A stretch of DNA of 64,000 nucleotides from Pelobium manganitolerans (lineage in GTDB: Bacteria > Bacteroidota > Bacteroidia > Sphingobacteriales > Sphingobacteriaceae), in NCBI RefSeq assembly GCF_003609575.1, contig NZ_MBTA01000030.1, forward strand, positions 75,238-139,237. Reading direction: 5' to 3'. This document shows, piece after piece, positions 51,271 through 60,214 of the stretch. Under the pieces are notes generated by a model. The model worked only from the letters and a program-made list of their open reading frames with translations, did not search any database and had not been told where the DNA came from. How positions within the stretch are numbered: position 1 is the stretch's first letter; the number at the start of each line of letters is the position of its first letter. Made by a program: the position numbers and the translations under genes.

Positions 51271-54200
51271 TTACAACACCACCGGTTCCCGCATCTGCTC
51301 CAAGGCAAAAATAGCTTCATCGATGGTTTTTACGCCCTCGATAGCGATGCGCAAAGTGTTTTTAACTTCTTTTAAGTTTACTGTCCGCGGGTTTTGCTGT
51401 GCAAAAGCCAATATTTTACCAAAAGCCTCGGTTTCAAAGTATTTCGACTGTTTATCGGCAATGAAGTATCCCCTTAAAACGCCTTTTTTCCAACTGATTT
51501 TCTCCAGACCTATTTCTTTGCCAATCCATTGTAGCTCTACGGTACGTAATAAATCGCGCACCTGCCTTGGCAAAGGGCCAAAACGGTCGCCCAGCTCCTT
51601 GGAAAAAGCTTCCAATTGGGTTTGGTTTTCTATTTTAGAAAGTTCGGTATATAAATTATAACGCTCCTGGATATTGGTCACATACTCATCCGGAATCATC
51701 AGTTCCATATCCGTATCAATCTGCGTGAAGCTTACAAAAGGGCGGGGTTTATCGTTCTCAAATAAACCTTTAAATTCGTCATCCTTCAGCTCCTGTATCG
51801 CTTCGTCCAATATTTTGTGGTACATGTCAAACCCTATCTCGGCAATAAAACCGCTCTGCTCGGCGCCTAAAAGGTTACCGCTTCCGCGGATATCCAAATC
51901 GCGCATAGCCACGTTAAAACCGCTTCCCAAATCAGAAAACTCTTCAATGGCACTTAAACGTTTGCGCGCTTCGGGCGTTAAGGTGCTTAGGGGAGGACTT
52001 AACAGATAACAGAACGCTTTTTTGTTCGATCGGCCTACGCGGCCGCGCATCTGGTGCAAATCGCTTAAACCGAACATATGCGCATGGTTAATGAGGATGG
52101 TATTGGCATTGGGTACATCCAATCCGGCTTCAATAATGGTGGTAGCGACTAGCACATCGTATTTGCCGTCGATAAAATCCAGCATAATATCTTCCAGCTT
52201 GTCGCCTTCTAGCTGCCCGTGCGCAATCGCGATTTTGGCTTTAGGCACCAACTTTTGGATTAAGCCGCCCAGCTGGCGCAAATCTGCCACGCGGTTATGG
52301 ATAAAAAACACCTGTCCGTCGCGGTTCAGCTCAAATTCTACGGCTTCTTTAATTAATTTCTCATTAAAAACGTGCAGTTCCGTTTGTACCGGCTGGCGGT
52401 TGGGCGGTGGCGTTTGGATGATGGACAAATCCCTAGCGCCCATTAGCGAGAAATGAAGTGTGCGTGGGATAGGCGTTGCCGTAAGAGTAAGCGTATCCAC
52501 ATTGGCGCGGAATTTTTTTAGTTTTTCTTTAACGGTAACGCCAAATTTCTGCTCCTCGTCAATAATCAGCAAGCCCAAATCCTTAAACTTCACATCCTTG
52601 CTCACCAGTTTATGGGTGCCGATGATGATATCTACCTTCCCCGATTTTAAATCCTCTAAAGTATCTTTCACCTGTTTGCTGCTTTTAAAGCGGTTGATGT
52701 AGTCAATGCGGACGGGGAAATCGCGCAGGCGCTCGCTAAAAGTTTTATAATGTTGCATGGCTAAAATGGTGGTAGGCACCAATATAGCCACTTGTTTGCT
52801 GTCTGTTGCGGCCTTAAAAGCGGCGCGGATAGCCACCTCCGTTTTACCGAAACCTACGTCGCCGCATACCAACCTGTCCATCGGGTTTGGCGATTCCATA
52901 TCTTTCTTCACATCTGCCGTTGCCTTCTCCTGGTCGGGCGTATCTTCATAAATAAAAGAAGCCTCTAGCTCATTTTGTAGGTAGGTATCTGGCGAAAAAG
53001 CCATGCCTTCTTGCGCTTTACGGAGGGCGTAAAGTTTGATCAGATCGCGGGCAATGTCTTTAACTTTTTTTTTTGTTGTCTTCTTGAGCTTGTCCCAAGC
53101 ATCGGTACCCAATTTGTTCATTTTTGGCACCTGACCTTCTTTGCCGGCGTATTTGGAAATGCGGTTAAGCGAGTTGATGTTCACATACAGCAAATCATTA
53201 TCGGCATAAACCAGCCGTATCATTTCCTGTACTTTTCCGTTAACGTCTACTTTTTCCAGTCCCGCGTATTTGCCAATCCCATGGTCAATATGGGTGATGA
53301 AATCGCCGGGTTTTAAATCGCGCAGTTCTTTGAGGGTGATGGCCTGCGAGCGCGCGTAGCCGCGTTTTAGCTTGTATTTGTAATACCTGTCAAAAATTTG
53401 ATGGTCGGTATAGCAGGCTATTTTTTGTTGATGGTCTATAAAACCTTCGCGGATAGAGATGTTGATGGGCTGAAATTTTACCGACTTGTGCAGATCTTCA
53501 AAAATGGCAAAAAGCCTTTCCTGTTGCTTGGCCGAATCGGTTAAGATATAGTTGGTGATTTTTTGCTCTTCGTTTTGTTGGATGTTATGCACCAGCAGAT
53601 TAAAATCTTTGTTGAACGAGGGTTGCGGACGAGCATCAAAGTTGATGGTTTCTGTGGCATGGTAAAAAAACTGCTTGCCAAATTCTACCGCCGGATAGTC
53701 ATTAAGCTGGTCTGCCAATAGTTTTTCATCGCTAAAAGCAAATTTCGGGTCCAACCATTCCGGGTTTTGCTGTTTTTGTTCGACAGATAGCGCTTTCCAC
53801 AATTCGTTGGCTTTTTTATAGCCGGTTTTAATCACATCCAGCGTAAGCTGTACATCTTTAAACCAAACAACGGCATCTTTATCCAAAAACTCGAGGAGAG
53901 AGATATTGCTTTCCGTCAAAAATTTGGCTTGCACGTTTGGCACGATGGTGATCGATTTCACTTGCTCTACCGATAGCTGACTCTCAATTTCAAAAGTTCT
54001 GATGCTCTCGATATGATCCCCAAAAAATTCGATGCGGTAGGGTAAATCGTGCGAAAAGGAAAATATATCCACAATGCCACCACGTACCGAGAACTGCCCG
54101 GGCTCGTACACAAAATCGCTGCGCTCAAAGTCGTAATCAATTAAAAACTCATTAATAAACTCGATGCTGAGTTTGTTGTTAATGGAAATTTCGAGAGTGT

Positions 54201-54621
54201 TTTTGCTGAGCGCGTTTTTGTCAATTACCTTCTCTGCAAGCGCCTCGGGATAGGTGACAATCAAATTTCCAAACTCGGCGCTGTGGTTCAACTCGTTCAA
54301 AACTTCGGCACGTAGCAATACATTTGCCGAGTCTGTTTGGGTGAAATCAAAAGATTTACGGTAAGATGAAGGAAACAGCAAAACCTCTTTTTCGGTCAGG
54401 TTTTCCAAATCTGCCTGGAAGTAGTTGGCCTCTTCACGGTCGGGCAATACAAAAACCATATTCCTATGGCTCAAAAAATAACACGCCGATGCGACAAAGG
54501 CATCCAAAGAACCCACTAATCCCTTTAATTGTATGCGCGAAGCTTTATTTTGTAGCGCTTTGCTAAGGCTGAGCACACGCTCGTCCGCCTTGTATTGCGC
54601 TAAAATGGATTTGATATTCAT
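51271..54621 (-). CDS. mfd: Transcription-repair coupling factor Mfd
   Basis: 1116 residues, close to the family length. Displaces RNA polymerase stalled at lesions and recruits UvrA. Order of parts: UvrB-like N-terminal domain, the RNAP-interacting domain (LKPGDFITHIDHGIGKYAG), SF2 helicase with Walker A GDVGFGKTE (~585), DEEQ box (~687, LLIIDEEQKFGV) and motif HQMRGRVGRS, then the C-terminal TRCF domain. A TATCTTTGT -7 box lies only 7 bp before the ATG, which suggests a nearly leaderless mRNA. Confidence 0.97.
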   Translation of the reverse strand: MNIKSILAQYKADERVLSLSKALQNKASRIQLKGLVGSLDAFVASACYFLSHRNMVFVLPDREEANYFQADLENLTEKEVLLFPSSYRKSFDFTQTDSANVLLRAEVLNELNHSAEFGNLIVTYPEALAEKVIDKNALSKNTLEISINNKLSIEFINEFLIDYDFERSDFVYEPGQFSVRGGIVDIFSFSHDLPYRIEFFGDHIESIRTFEIESQLSVEQVKSITIVPNVQAKFLTESNISLLEFLDKDAVVWFKDVQLTLDVIKTGYKKANELWKALSVEQKQQNPEWLDPKFAFSDEKLLADQLNDYPAVEFGKQFFYHATETINFDARPQPSFNKDFNLLVHNIQQNEEQKITNYILTDSAKQQERLFAIFEDLHKSVKFQPINISIREGFIDHQQKIACYTDHQIFDRYYKYKLKRGYARSQAITLKELRDLKPGDFITHIDHGIGKYAGLEKVDVNGKVQEMIRLVYADNDLLYVNINSLNRISKYAGKEGQVPKMNKLGTDAWDKLKKTTKKKVKDIARDLIKLYALRKAQEGMAFSPDTYLQNELEASFIYEDTPDQEKATADVKKDMESPNPMDRLVCGDVGFGKTEVAIRAAFKAATDSKQVAILVPTTILAMQHYKTFSERLRDFPVRIDYINRFKSSKQVKDTLEDLKSGKVDIIIGTHKLVSKDVKFKDLGLLIIDEEQKFGVTVKEKLKKFRANVDTLTLTATPIPRTLHFSLMGARDLSIIQTPPPNRQPVQTELHVFNEKLIKEAVEFELNRDGQVFFIHNRVADLRQLGGLIQKLVPKAKIAIAHGQLEGDKLEDIMLDFIDGKYDVLVATTIIEAGLDVPNANTILINHAHMFGLSDLHQMRGRVGRSNKKAFCYLLSPPLSTLTPEARKRLSAIEEFSDLGSGFNVAMRDLDIRGSGNLLGAEQSGFIAEIGFDMYHKILDEAIQELKDDEFKGLFENDKPRPFVSFTQIDTDMELMIPDEYVTNIQERYNLYTELSKIENQTQLEAFSKELGDRFGPLPRQVRDLLRTVELQWIGKEIGLEKISWKKGVLRGYFIADKQSKYFETEAFGKILAFAQQNPRTVNLKEVKNTLRIAIEGVKTIDEAIFALEQMREPVVL

Positions 54622-54628
54622 GAATTAT

Positions 54629-54637
54629 ACAAAGATA
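54629..54637 (-). promoter_or_regulatory. Candidate -7 box of mfd, close to the start codon
   Basis: On the minus strand TATCTTTGT fits TAnnTTTG and ends 7 bp before the ATG at 54621. The 5' untranslated region would be only a few bases. The -33 box is unclear. Confidence 0.45.
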
Positions 54638-54654
54638 GGGTTTTTTGAAAAGCT

Positions 54655-54725
54655 TTGAGGCGGAGGGTTTGAGGATTAGGGTAGAAGCTTTAAGGCGTAA
54701 GGCCTAAGGAATAAAGCGTAAGCCC
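54655..54725. repeat. Degenerate AAGGC/TTAAGG tract
   Basis: The sequence steps through AGCTTTAAGGCGTAAGGCC, then TAAGGAATAAAGCGTAAG, imperfect repeats of 8-9 bp. Similar wording lies inside the glycosyltransferase gene at 45100-45185 and in the purine-rich tracts at 2638-2675 and 15034-15060. The remaining gap to 54830 holds pyrimidine-rich CTTACGTCATGCTACTTTTT-type words and no gene. Confidence 0.5.
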
Positions 54726-54830
54726 ATTTTCACATCAAAAAGTTTACCCCAATCTTGCTACTTACGTCATGCTACTTTTTACTTGCCTCTTGCTATTTCC
54801 TAAGTTCCTAACCAACTAACCCCTAATCAC

Positions 54831-56375
54831 CTAACCAACCGAAAAAACGATCCCCTGCGCCAGGGGCAAATCGCTGGAATAATTAATGGTATTGGTCTGT
54901 CGGCGCATATAGGCTTTCCAAGCGTCGGAGCCCGATTCTCTTCCGCCGCCGCTTTCTTTTTCTCCGCCAAAAGCACCACCAATTTCTGCGCCCGAGGTGC
55001 CGATGTTTACGTTAGCGATGCCACAATCGGAGCCAGATGCGGATAAAAATAGTTCTGCTTCGCGCAGGTTATTTGTCATAATAGCGGATGAAAGTCCTTG
55101 AGGTACGCCATTTTGCATCGCGATGGCTTCTGATAAATCGCTGTATTTTAGAAGGTAAAGAATAGGCGCAAAAGTTTCTTCCTGCACAACGCACATCTCG
55201 TTTTTTGCTTCCGCGATACATGGTTTTACATAACAGCCGGATGCGTATTCGGCACCTTCTAAAACACCGCCCTCCACAACAAAATTTCCTCCTTCGGCTT
55301 TGCAACGCGCAATGGCTTGCAAATAATTTTGTACCGCGTCTTTATCAATTAAGGGGCCTACATGATTTTCTGCGTTTAAAGGATTGCCAATTTTCAGTTG
55401 CCCATAAGCTTTTATCAAACGAGCTTTAAATTCTTCATAAATATCCTCATGGATAATCAGTCGGCGGGTGCTGGTACAGCGCTGACCGGCCGTGCCTACC
55501 GCGCCAAAAACAGCGCCCATTAAAGCTAAGTTCAAATCTGCCTCGGGCGTAATGATGATCGCATTGTTGCCTCCCAGTTCCAAAATATGCTTACCCAGTC
55601 TGGCACCTACCGCGGCGGCCACAGATTTACCCATTTTGGTAGATCCGGTGGCAGAAAGCAGGTTGATGTTGGGGTCATTGGCTAGCTGCTTACCTATTGA
55701 TGCATCGCCTAAAATTAAGCTAGAGATACCCTCGGGCAAGTTGCCTTCCGCTAGTATCTGCGCCGCAATTTTTTGGCAAGCGATGGCGGTTAGAGGCGTT
55801 TTTTCGGATGGTTTCCAAATGCAAACGTTGCCACAAACCCAGGCGATGGCGGCATTCCAGCTCCATACCGCAACCGGAAAGTTGAATGCAGAAATTATCC
55901 CAACTATGCCCAAGGGGTGCCATTGCTCCATCATGCGGTGTTGCGCACGTTCGGAGTGCATACTTAAGCCATAAAGCTGGCGCGAAAGTCCGACCGCAAA
56001 ATCGCAGATATCAATCATCTCTTGTACCTCGCCCAAGCCCTCCTGCAAGCTCTTGCCCATCTCGTAAGACACCAGTCTGCCTAAATCTGATTTATGCTTT
56101 CTTAACGCATTTCCCAGCTTGCGCACAAAATTGCCGCGTTGCGGTGCCGGCACGTTTCGCCAATATAAAAAAGCTTCCTTTGCTTGCGCAATTATGGCAT
56201 CATAATCTGCCGGACCGGCAGCATAAACTGAAGCTATTTTTGCACCGTCTACCGGTGAAAATACATCGCGTAAAGCGCCTTTATCTGTGCTGAACCAGTT
56301 TTGACCGCTGCTGGCGGCTTGATTTTCGGCGGATATATTTAGTTTTTGTAGGGTATCTGCAATAGTTTGACTCAT
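54831..56375 (-). CDS. Aldehyde dehydrogenase, ALDH7 type (AmaB-like)
   Basis: 514 residues, NAD(P)-dependent. Order and wording match ALDH7/antiquitin: EMGKSLQEGLGEVQEMIDIC, the cofactor region FNFPVAVWSWNAA, catalytic Glu in ELGGNNAII and Cys at ~298 in AGQRCTSTRRL, and the ALDH7-typical C-terminus GTSGAEIGGAFGGEKESGGG. Probable substrate is alpha-aminoadipic semialdehyde/piperideine-6-carboxylate in lysine breakdown; no neighbouring lysine genes confirm this. A strong promoter sits directly before the ATG. Confidence 0.9.
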   Translation of the reverse strand: MSQTIADTLQKLNISAENQAASSGQNWFSTDKGALRDVFSPVDGAKIASVYAAGPADYDAIIAQAKEAFLYWRNVPAPQRGNFVRKLGNALRKHKSDLGRLVSYEMGKSLQEGLGEVQEMIDICDFAVGLSRQLYGLSMHSERAQHRMMEQWHPLGIVGIISAFNFPVAVWSWNAAIAWVCGNVCIWKPSEKTPLTAIACQKIAAQILAEGNLPEGISSLILGDASIGKQLANDPNINLLSATGSTKMGKSVAAAVGARLGKHILELGGNNAIIITPEADLNLALMGAVFGAVGTAGQRCTSTRRLIIHEDIYEEFKARLIKAYGQLKIGNPLNAENHVGPLIDKDAVQNYLQAIARCKAEGGNFVVEGGVLEGAEYASGCYVKPCIAEAKNEMCVVQEETFAPILYLLKYSDLSEAIAMQNGVPQGLSSAIMTNNLREAELFLSASGSDCGIANVNIGTSGAEIGGAFGGEKESGGGRESGSDAWKAYMRRQTNTINYSSDLPLAQGIVFSVG

Positions 56376-56378
56376 CCG

Positions 56379-56410
56379 GCAAAGCTAGGTTTCACATAGT
56401 GTAAAGCCAA
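56379..56410 (-). promoter_or_regulatory. Promoter of the ALDH7 gene, leaderless layout
   Basis: On the minus strand TTG (56410-56408, in TTTGG) and TAGCTTTGC (56387-56379) are separated by 20 bp, matching the Bacteroidota -33/-7 arrangement. The ATG at 56375 begins 3 bp after the -7 box, so transcription should start at or next to the start codon. Confidence 0.6.
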
Positions 56411-56469
56411 ATCTGATTTGTACAATTGCATAGCAATATTGCTTATTTGGATAGCGGAACTTTACTTGT

Positions 56470-57500
56470 TGCCACCCTTATGGCGCGGCATGCCAAGTTA
56501 TTTTTTCGTTCATCGCCACAAGGGCTAGTTCTTTGTCTTGATAAAAAGGACCAACTTGAGCGAAGCGGATGCATGAAAGCCTTTAAAAAACAAATGAATA
56601 CTTTGAATAAAATCAAGGCTGACCTCATTTTGTTTGTTACGCCTATGGGAAATCTTTGAGCGCAAACCGAAGCCGTGGGAACGGAAGTGCTTTAACCAAA
56701 GTTTGTGCACCACTTCGGCGGTTTGCTCAGGGCAGTACAAGCATTAATATATCTGCAAAAGATTTCCCGGGCTTCACTGCCAAAATTCGGAAGGCCGGGC
56801 TTATCGCGCGGGACACTTTGGTTTTATAGCAAAACGCCCCACTTACCGTAGTCTTTGCGAAGCGAAGCGCTGGGCAAAAGTGTAATGGCGCTGAAGCAAT
56901 CTCTAGGTTTCTTAGCACAGGCTAGGCTTTGCCTTGTGCAATCTAGCCCCCACACAAGGCTTTCCGCCGCTCATTGGCGCGGCATGCCTAGGTTTTTTTC
57001 GTTCATCGCCACTAGGGCTAGTCCTTTGGCTTGAACCAAAGGACCAAAGTTCAAGGCTGACCTCATTTTGTTTGTTGCGCCTGCGGAAAATCTTTGAGCG
57101 CAAACCGAAGCCGTGCGAACGGTTGTGCTTTAACAGGGTTTCTGCAACACTCGTCGGTTTGCTCAGGGCAGTGCAAGTTTTAATGTTTCCGCAAAAGATT
57201 TCCCGGGCTACACTGCCAAAACTCGGAAGGCCGGGCTTATCGCGCGGGACACTAAGCGGGTTATTTTTTAATTTTCACTTTTGAATTTTTAATTCGCTCG
57301 TAGGCGCGCTGGAAAGTGCCAAGCAAGAGCAGAAAAACCGTAGCACTACCGAACATCTTGCACTTCCAAGCCTATAGCGAAAGCGGTTTTGCGCGGGTTT
57401 GCACTGTCTTTCGTTTAAGCACTTCCCGCAAAAATCAGCGCTGTCGGTTTTTTGCTGTGCGGTGGCTATGCGCCCAAGGCACCTGTGCGAACAAAAAAAG
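56470..57500. repeat. Composite intergenic repeat, copies C1 and C2 in tandem
   Basis: Fills most of the 1149-bp gap between the ALDH7 and S9 peptidase genes. Core C1 at 56647-56768 (outer arms 56647-56658/56756-56768, inner 56662-56669/56719-56726). Core C2 at 57085-57204 (outer 57085-57096/57192-57204, inner 57100-57107/57155-57162), with one base changed in the left outer arm. Both have the upstream GGCGCGGCATGCC block and the downstream CGGAAGGCCGGGCTTATCGC block. The second module near 57360-57490 matches copy A (355-490). Confidence 0.8.
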
Positions 57501-57524
57501 ATTTTTTGGTTTTTTCCTTTTCAA

Positions 57525-59729
57525 CTACCTTCCACCCGGCGGGCAGTTTTCCTGCAAAAACTTGGTGAAAGTTAGCGCCAAGTGTTTGCTGGTTCCGGCG
57601 CCTTCGTTAATACTATGGCTGCGGTTGGGGTAACTCATCATCTGAAAGGTTTTGCCATGTTTAATTAACTCATTAATCATTTGCTCGGCATTGTTGTAAT
57701 GCACATTATCATCGCCGGTTCCGTGTATCAATAACAAGTTTCCCTGTAAGTTTTTTGCGTGTGCTAAAGGCGAGTTGTTTACAAAATAATGGCGATCTTC
57801 GGGCAATAAGCCCATGTAGCGCTCTTGGTAAATATTGTCGTAATTCAGCTGGTTGTCCACCGCGGCAATTGAAATTCCGGTTTTATATATTTCGGGGTAT
57901 TGCATCATCAAGTTTAGGGTCGACGAGCCACCGCCGCTCCAGCCCCAAACGGCTACGCGATTAGAATCTACAAAATTCCACTTTAAAATTTCTTTAGCTG
58001 CCATGGCTTGGTCGCGGATATTGATGTCGCCAATGCGATGATAAATAGATTTGCGCCATTCGCGCCCCTTAGGTGCCGGCGCACCGCGCCCCTCCACAGA
58101 AACATAAATGTAGCCGTCACTAGCCATGTTACCAGCATATAATCGGTTAAAGCCGGTTCCAAAACGGTCCACCACGGTTTGTGCTGCCGGCTCGCCATAC
58201 ACGTAAAACACTACCGGGTATTTTTTGCTGGGATCAAAATTTTTGGGCTTTACCATCCAGCCGTCCATCTCAATTCCATCCGCGTTTTTCACCTTAAAAA
58301 ATTCAATGTCCGGCACGGGGTAGTTTTTTGCATAATCCGGCTGTTCTTCGGCGCTTAGCTGTTTATGTGCTGGCAAAGAAACTACATCGCTCTGCGGAAA
58401 GGTTTTAGCGTTAGAGAAGCTGTGAAAAGCCAATTTTCCATTCGGAGAAATGTCATATTCGTGCGTACCGGTTTGCTTGGCTGGCGTTACGCGAACAGAT
58501 TTTCCGCCCTTAATACTAACCTTATACAGGTACTGCTGCGTGGCATTATCCGGCGAAGCCATAAAATAAATCCACCCGTTTTTCTCGTCTATCAGGTTTA
58601 ACGCTATCGCGTCAAAGTTATCTTTAGTCAACAGCTCGGTTTTGCCGTTCAAATCAATGCTGTAAATGTGGCGCCAGCCGTCTTTCTCGCTCAGCCAAAT
58701 AAATTTATTGCCTCCTGCAATCCAGTTCCAACCCATAGCTTCTGCCTTTGCATCTACCCAAGCTTTTTCCGTTTCTGTGTAGATTGTTTTTGCCGAATTT
58801 GCCTTCACATCATGCAATATAATTTTCGAAACATTTTGCCTGCGGTTAAGCTGCTGCAAAATGATGGATTGTGAGTTACTAGCCCATTCCATACGCGGGA
58901 TGTAATGTTGTATCGCATCCCCCGGCACCTTCATCCACTCGGTTTTGGCCGTTGCAACATCAACCACACCAATTTTGCAGGCGCTGGGGTCTTTGCCCAC
59001 TACCGGATATTCTACCGGAATGGTAAATGGGTAAAGCGAATCGGTATTGTTAATCATCAAGTAATTTTTGATGTTGCGGGCATCAATTTGCCAGTAGGCG
59101 ATGGATTTTCCGTCCGGCGACCACCTAAAGCCGTCTCTGCAATCAAATTCTTCTTCATAAACCCAGTCAAAAGTGCCGTTAATTAAGCGCGAAGTACCAT
59201 CTGTTGTTAAAGCTTTGCTGTTCCCAGTGGCCAAATCCTCTACATAAATATTATGACCGCTTACGTAAGCCACTTTACTGGCATCTGGCGAAAATTTAGC
59301 AAACATCAGCGAAGCTTCGGGCTTATCGGCGCCAATCTGCTGCAGTTTCTTCGTTTTAAAATCGTAAACCCAAAAATCGCCACGCGTATCATAACGCCAC
59401 ACTTTTTTGGTGTTGGTGTTCAGCAAAACTTTTTTGTTACCCGGCGCGAAGGCGAAGCGAACCAAGTCTAAGTTTTTTCCGTTTTGGTCAAGAAGTTCTT
59501 CGCTAGCCAGCACAATTTCTGTTTTGGAAGCATCCAAAGCGTCGCGCTGTACAATATTTCCGGCATCCACCTCCATAATTTTGTTGCCGTCGGTAGACCA
59601 GTATGTCTCTTGCCCCCATTGCGCAAAGCTGTTGAGCGACAAAAGGAGGAAAAAGATGGGAAGGAGAGGTCTTACTCTAAATCCCTTTTCTGGGGAGAAG
59701 GACTTGCCTATGCTGAGGAAAAATTGCAT
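57525..59729 (-). CDS. S9 family peptidase, dipeptidyl-peptidase IV-like
   Basis: 734 residues. A signal peptide lies at ~20-37 (LLPIFFLLLSLNSFAQ). The N-terminal beta-propeller includes DWVYEEEFDCRDGFRWSPDG, whose E-E pair binds the substrate N-terminus in DPP IV. The C-terminal alpha/beta hydrolase has the nucleophile Ser (~602) in VWGWSGGGSS, Asp (~673) in HGTGDDNVH and His (~704) in PNRSHSINEG. Releases X-Pro/X-Ala dipeptides in the periplasm. The nucleophile elbow is GWSGGG rather than the common GWSYGG. Downstream of the small membrane-protein gene by 11 bp on the same strand. Confidence 0.93.
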   Translation of the reverse strand: MQFFLSIGKSFSPEKGFRVRPLLPIFFLLLSLNSFAQWGQETYWSTDGNKIMEVDAGNIVQRDALDASKTEIVLASEELLDQNGKNLDLVRFAFAPGNKKVLLNTNTKKVWRYDTRGDFWVYDFKTKKLQQIGADKPEASLMFAKFSPDASKVAYVSGHNIYVEDLATGNSKALTTDGTSRLINGTFDWVYEEEFDCRDGFRWSPDGKSIAYWQIDARNIKNYLMINNTDSLYPFTIPVEYPVVGKDPSACKIGVVDVATAKTEWMKVPGDAIQHYIPRMEWASNSQSIILQQLNRRQNVSKIILHDVKANSAKTIYTETEKAWVDAKAEAMGWNWIAGGNKFIWLSEKDGWRHIYSIDLNGKTELLTKDNFDAIALNLIDEKNGWIYFMASPDNATQQYLYKVSIKGGKSVRVTPAKQTGTHEYDISPNGKLAFHSFSNAKTFPQSDVVSLPAHKQLSAEEQPDYAKNYPVPDIEFFKVKNADGIEMDGWMVKPKNFDPSKKYPVVFYVYGEPAAQTVVDRFGTGFNRLYAGNMASDGYIYVSVEGRGAPAPKGREWRKSIYHRIGDINIRDQAMAAKEILKWNFVDSNRVAVWGWSGGGSSTLNLMMQYPEIYKTGISIAAVDNQLNYDNIYQERYMGLLPEDRHYFVNNSPLAHAKNLQGNLLLIHGTGDDNVHYNNAEQMINELIKHGKTFQMMSYPNRSHSINEGAGTSKHLALTFTKFLQENCPPGGR

Positions 59730-59740
59730 GAGATGAACTT

Positions 59741-60085
59741 TTAGTCTTTAGTAGCTTTATCGGTATTGAAGAGCATTTTGAGGATGGCCAGCACGATAGC
59801 GAAAAACATGGCCGAGAAAAAACCGGACGTGTTAAAGCTGTCCATCCAAGAATCTACCAATAGCACCATTAGTACGCTAATGATAAAAGACATGAGTCCC
59901 AGTGTTAAAAAGTTAATCGGGAAGGTGAGCAATCGTAAAATAAAACCTATGGTAGCATTGGCCAATGCCAACAAAATGCCGACTAAAATGGCGCTTCCAA
60001 AACCATCTACGGTTACGCCCGGAATAACAAACGCGGCAATAAGGACAGCTATGCCCATCGTTAAAATCTCGATAATTAACTTCAT
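59741..60085 (-). CDS. YvlD-like small membrane protein (phage holin family IV type)
   Basis: 114 residues with four hydrophobic helices. KLIIEILTMGIAVLIAAFVI, GVTVDGFGSAILVGILLALA, LLTFPINFLTLGLMSFIISV and the acidic LVDSWMDSF linker match the YvlD/4-TMS family, which is widespread in cellular genomes despite its phage-holin label. Function unknown, perhaps envelope stress. It precedes the S9 peptidase gene by 11 bp and is divergent from rarA. An inverted GCTATT/AATAGC pair lies at 60092-60113 before the start. Confidence 0.88.
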   Translation of the reverse strand: MKLIIEILTMGIAVLIAAFVIPGVTVDGFGSAILVGILLALANATIGFILRLLTFPINFLTLGLMSFIISVLMVLLVDSWMDSFNTSGFFSAMFFAIVLAILKMLFNTDKATKD

Positions 60086-60176
60086 TTTTCTGCTATTAAA
60101 GCTCTAAAATAGCGTTTTTTTACAAGCAGGGCATTTTGTTTGTTAAATCATGTAGCCACAAATGATGATGCGGTCG

Positions 60177-60210
60177 TTTTTGAATTTCTAATTTTAACTT
60201 TTTACTTTGT
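60177..60210 (+). promoter_or_regulatory. Promoter of rarA, leaderless layout
   Basis: TTTTTG (60177-60182) and a TACTTTGT box (60203-60210; one base short of TAnnTTTG) are 20 bp apart. The ATG at 60215 follows four bases after, so the mRNA would begin near the start codon. Confidence 0.45.
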
Positions 60211-60214
60211 TCCC

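Noticed and set aside
56934-57633. Open frames across repeat copy C2 (56934-57284 and 57316-57633)
   Set aside because: They follow the repeat, and the second runs into the 3' end of the S9 peptidase gene. Similarity to the frame in copy A is explained by DNA-level repetition.
59741-60085. Prophage signal from the holin-like protein
   Set aside because: YvlD-type 4-TMS proteins are ordinary chromosomal genes and no other phage gene is present.
60140-60214. Upstream extension of the rarA frame
   Set aside because: The 25 extra residues are not RarA-like and cover the probable promoter; the ATG at 60215 begins the family N-terminus.
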